Below, one piece after another: positions 52,458 through 54,003 of a DNA stretch of 54,003 bases (the first letter of the stretch is position 1; every line of letters begins with the position of its first letter). The DNA lies in NCBI GenBank assembly GCA_944383465.1, contig CALWPQ010000015.1, positions 1 to 54,003 on the forward strand. The letters are read 5' to 3'. This DNA comes from an uncultured Clostridia bacterium. GTDB taxonomy: Bacteria; Bacillota; Clostridia; Peptostreptococcales; Anaerovoracaceae. The position numbers were made by a program, and so were the translations under genes. Below the pieces are notes generated by a model. The model was not told the DNA's origin, made no database searches, and saw only the letters and a list, made by a program, of their open reading frames with translations.

Positions 52458-53114
52458 ATGAAAGAACTTCTCAGGATGTTTGCGGCTTTTTTTAAAATAG
52501 GTTTGTTTACCTTCGGCGGCGGACTGGCGATGCTGCCGCTGATACAAAAAGCCGCTGTGGACGATTACAAATGGCTGACGGAAGAAGAAATGGTCGACTG
52601 CGTGGCTGTGGCGCAGGCAATGCCGGGCGTCATAGCGATAAATACGGCAACTTATGTCGGAAACAGAAAAAGGGGCTTCGCCGGAGCCCTTTTTGCTACG
52701 CTTGGGGTAATTTTGCCGTCGTTCATAATCATAATAATTGCAGTGCTGTTTCTCGGCGCTATAGGTGAAAATATATATGTTAAGGGTGCATTTACGGCTG
52801 TGACAGCGTCTTCGTGCGCGCTCATTATGTATTCGGCGTATACGCTTTCGCGGCAGGTGGTGAAAGGACCGTTCACAGCGGTACTGGCGGCGCTTGGCTT
52901 TGTGCTTGTCGCTTTTTTCGATGTTAATGCAGCGCTTGTTATTGTTGCAGGCGCGCTTGCAGGCAGTGTGTACAGCGCAGTAAAGGGGCGTCGGGCAGCA
53001 AACGCAGCAGTGGAGGCTGCTTCTGCGGATATTGATGCGGATGCAGATAATGCTTCTGATAGTGTTTCTGAAGATGACAATAAGATGAGCGATGAGGAAA
53101 AGGATGACAAGTAA
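52458..53114 (+). CDS. Chromate transporter family protein, first subunit
   Basis: 218 residues, short-chain CHR family. KIGLFTFGGGLAMLPLIQKAAV and AMPGVIAINTATYVGNRKRGFAGA are the family's signature blocks, with about five to six membrane segments. The tail (about 178-218) is highly acidic (Ala/Asp/Glu) and unlike the second subunit. Short-chain pairs work as heterodimers. Starts directly after proS and stops one base into the next gene's ATG (TAATG). Confidence 0.9.
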   Translation: MKELLRMFAAFFKIGLFTFGGGLAMLPLIQKAAVDDYKWLTEEEMVDCVAVAQAMPGVIAINTATYVGNRKRGFAGALFATLGVILPSFIIIIIAVLFLGAIGENIYVKGAFTAVTASSCALIMYSAYTLSRQVVKGPFTAVLAALGFVLVAFFDVNAALVIVAGALAGSVYSAVKGRRAANAAVEAASADIDADADNASDSVSEDDNKMSDEEKDDK

Positions 53115-53650
53115 TGGCGATATATTTGACTCTTTTTACAATGTTTTTTAAAATCGGAATATTCAGCTTTGGCGGCGGGCTGGCGATGCTGCCTTTGATA
53201 TTTCAGACGGTGGAAAAATCGGGTTTTATGACGGCCGATGTGCTTGCAGACCTCGTACCGCTTTCGCAGGTAACACCGGGACCTGTTGCTGTAAATGCGG
53301 CGACATATGTCGGATTTGATGCGGGAGGGGTGCTCGGTGCGATGTGTTCGACTATAGGTGTGGCACTGCCTTCGTTCATACTTATTATATCGGTATCGTC
53401 TTTTTTAAATAAGTTTCATGAAAGCCGCGTCGTGACGGGGATTTTCGCAGGCATAAGGCCGATCACTGCCGGACTCATAGCCTCTGCTGTAGTTGTAATC
53501 GGCAAGACCGTGCTTGTAACAGGCAATCATATAAATGCTGTGCCGGCTGTGATATTCGTAGTATCATTCGTGCTTGCAGCAAAGTTCAAGCTGAGCCCGA
53601 TCAAGATAACGCTGATAATGGCGGTCGTGGGTGTGTTTGCCTGCTCATAG
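53114..53650 (+). CDS. Chromate transporter family protein, second subunit
   Basis: 178 residues, the partner half. KIGIFSFGGGLAMLPLIFQTVEKSG and VTPGPVAVNAATYVGF match the first subunit and the family. About five membrane segments, no charged tail. It overlaps the first subunit by one base, so the two are translated together. Substrate may be chromate, sulfate or another oxyanion; resistance is not proved by the genes alone. Confidence 0.9.
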   Translation: MAIYLTLFTMFFKIGIFSFGGGLAMLPLIFQTVEKSGFMTADVLADLVPLSQVTPGPVAVNAATYVGFDAGGVLGAMCSTIGVALPSFILIISVSSFLNKFHESRVVTGIFAGIRPITAGLIASAVVVIGKTVLVTGNHINAVPAVIFVVSFVLAAKFKLSPIKITLIMAVVGVFACS

Positions 53651-53800
53651 AGAAAGGCGGCGGTATTTTTGGTCGGAGGACAGCACAGGCTGTGAACAGG
53701 CGGAGAATATTAAGGCAGTTTTGACAAGAAAAATGTCGAAAAGTGACGATTATTGTTGAGAGATGAATGCAATTCTGGTAGTAAACTTGAAATATATTCC

Positions 53801-53829
53801 TTGCAGAAAGCCGCCTTGCATGATATAAT
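53801..53829 (+). promoter_or_regulatory. Extended -10 promoter before tetranucleotide-repeat gene
   Basis: TTGCAG, 17 bases, TGATATAAT. The -10 is perfect with its TG extension, so transcription should be strong in spite of a weak -35. Confidence 0.75.
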
Positions 53830-53865
53830 TATTTCATATAAAATTATTAAGGAGGCTTGACAAAG

Positions 53866-54003
<138 letters not shown>

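Noticed and set aside
51315..52547. 410-codon open frame on the minus strand
   Set aside because: It is fully antisense to proS, rich in His, Arg, Tyr and Ser as shadow frames are, and has no ribosome site.

Overview
The window looks like chromosome from an anaerobic, endospore-forming, low-to-moderate GC Firmicute of the class Clostridia. The evidence is a clear SpoIIID, a SpoIIM-family protein, Mbl, strong AGGAGG-type ribosome sites, an arginine deiminase pathway, an iron-dependent alcohol dehydrogenase, CarD, YacL, and a nudF/spoIIM/xerD neighbourhood known from Bacillus and Clostridia. I cannot name the species. I found no rRNA, tRNA, insertion sequence, prophage or CRISPR array.

Layout. 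1-3.9 kb: an aldehyde dehydrogenase, an AT-rich islet (about 1.5-2.8 kb) with one unknown gene and two duplicated small HTH regulators that each carry the same palindromic upstream element, then a membrane-anchored alpha/beta hydrolase. 3.9-9.6 kb: a complete peptide/nickel-type ABC importer (two permeases, a lipoprotein binding protein, a fused double ATPase). 9.7-18.3 kb: separate metabolic and transport units, namely a flavoprotein, an Fe-ADH, a YfcC-type antiporter, an E2-like acyltransferase with lost catalytic residues beside a membrane protein of unknown role, a threonine-aldolase-type enzyme and a DUF5058-like membrane pair. 18.4-21.2 kb: spoIIID and mbl (divergent) and an RNA methyltransferase. 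21.4-27.0 kb: arginine deiminase pathway (arcB, arcA, arcC) and an NhaC-family antiporter; arcA and arcC carry unusual N-terminal extensions. 27.2-31.7 kb: an aldehyde dehydrogenase, a GntR regulator, proB, proC and a Nudix hydrolase. 31.7-37.0 kb: spoIIM, a xerD-like gene, an EF-G-like factor and radA. 37.1-42.4 kb (minus strand): a two-component system and a three-gene envelope operon (MGDG-synthase/MurG-like glycosyltransferase, polysaccharide deacetylase, YbhN-like flippase). 42.6-47.4 kb: a self-contained three-gene operon encoding a metallopeptidase-like/VWA protein, a MoxR-type AAA+ ATPase and an ankyrin-repeat-like protein. 47.8-53.7 kb: carD, yacL, an ispD-ispF fusion, proS and a two-subunit chromate transporter. 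The window ends inside a GCAA-type tetranucleotide repeat just after the start codon of a strongly expressed-looking gene.

The most interesting items are (1) the terminal tetranucleotide tract of at least 28 units immediately behind a start codon, with an extended -10 promoter and a full ribosome site, which has the architecture of a phase-variable contingency gene; (2) the MoxR/VWA/ankyrin triad, with promoter and terminator of its own and three 5-bp half-sites at 10-bp steps over its -35 box; (3) the duplicated HTH genes with duplicated palindromes at identical distance from each start; (4) several proteins with key catalytic residues replaced (XerD-like, E2-like, VWA-linked HxxxH) and the extended ArcA/ArcC.

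All functional names come from motif and family recognition by eye. No database search was run.
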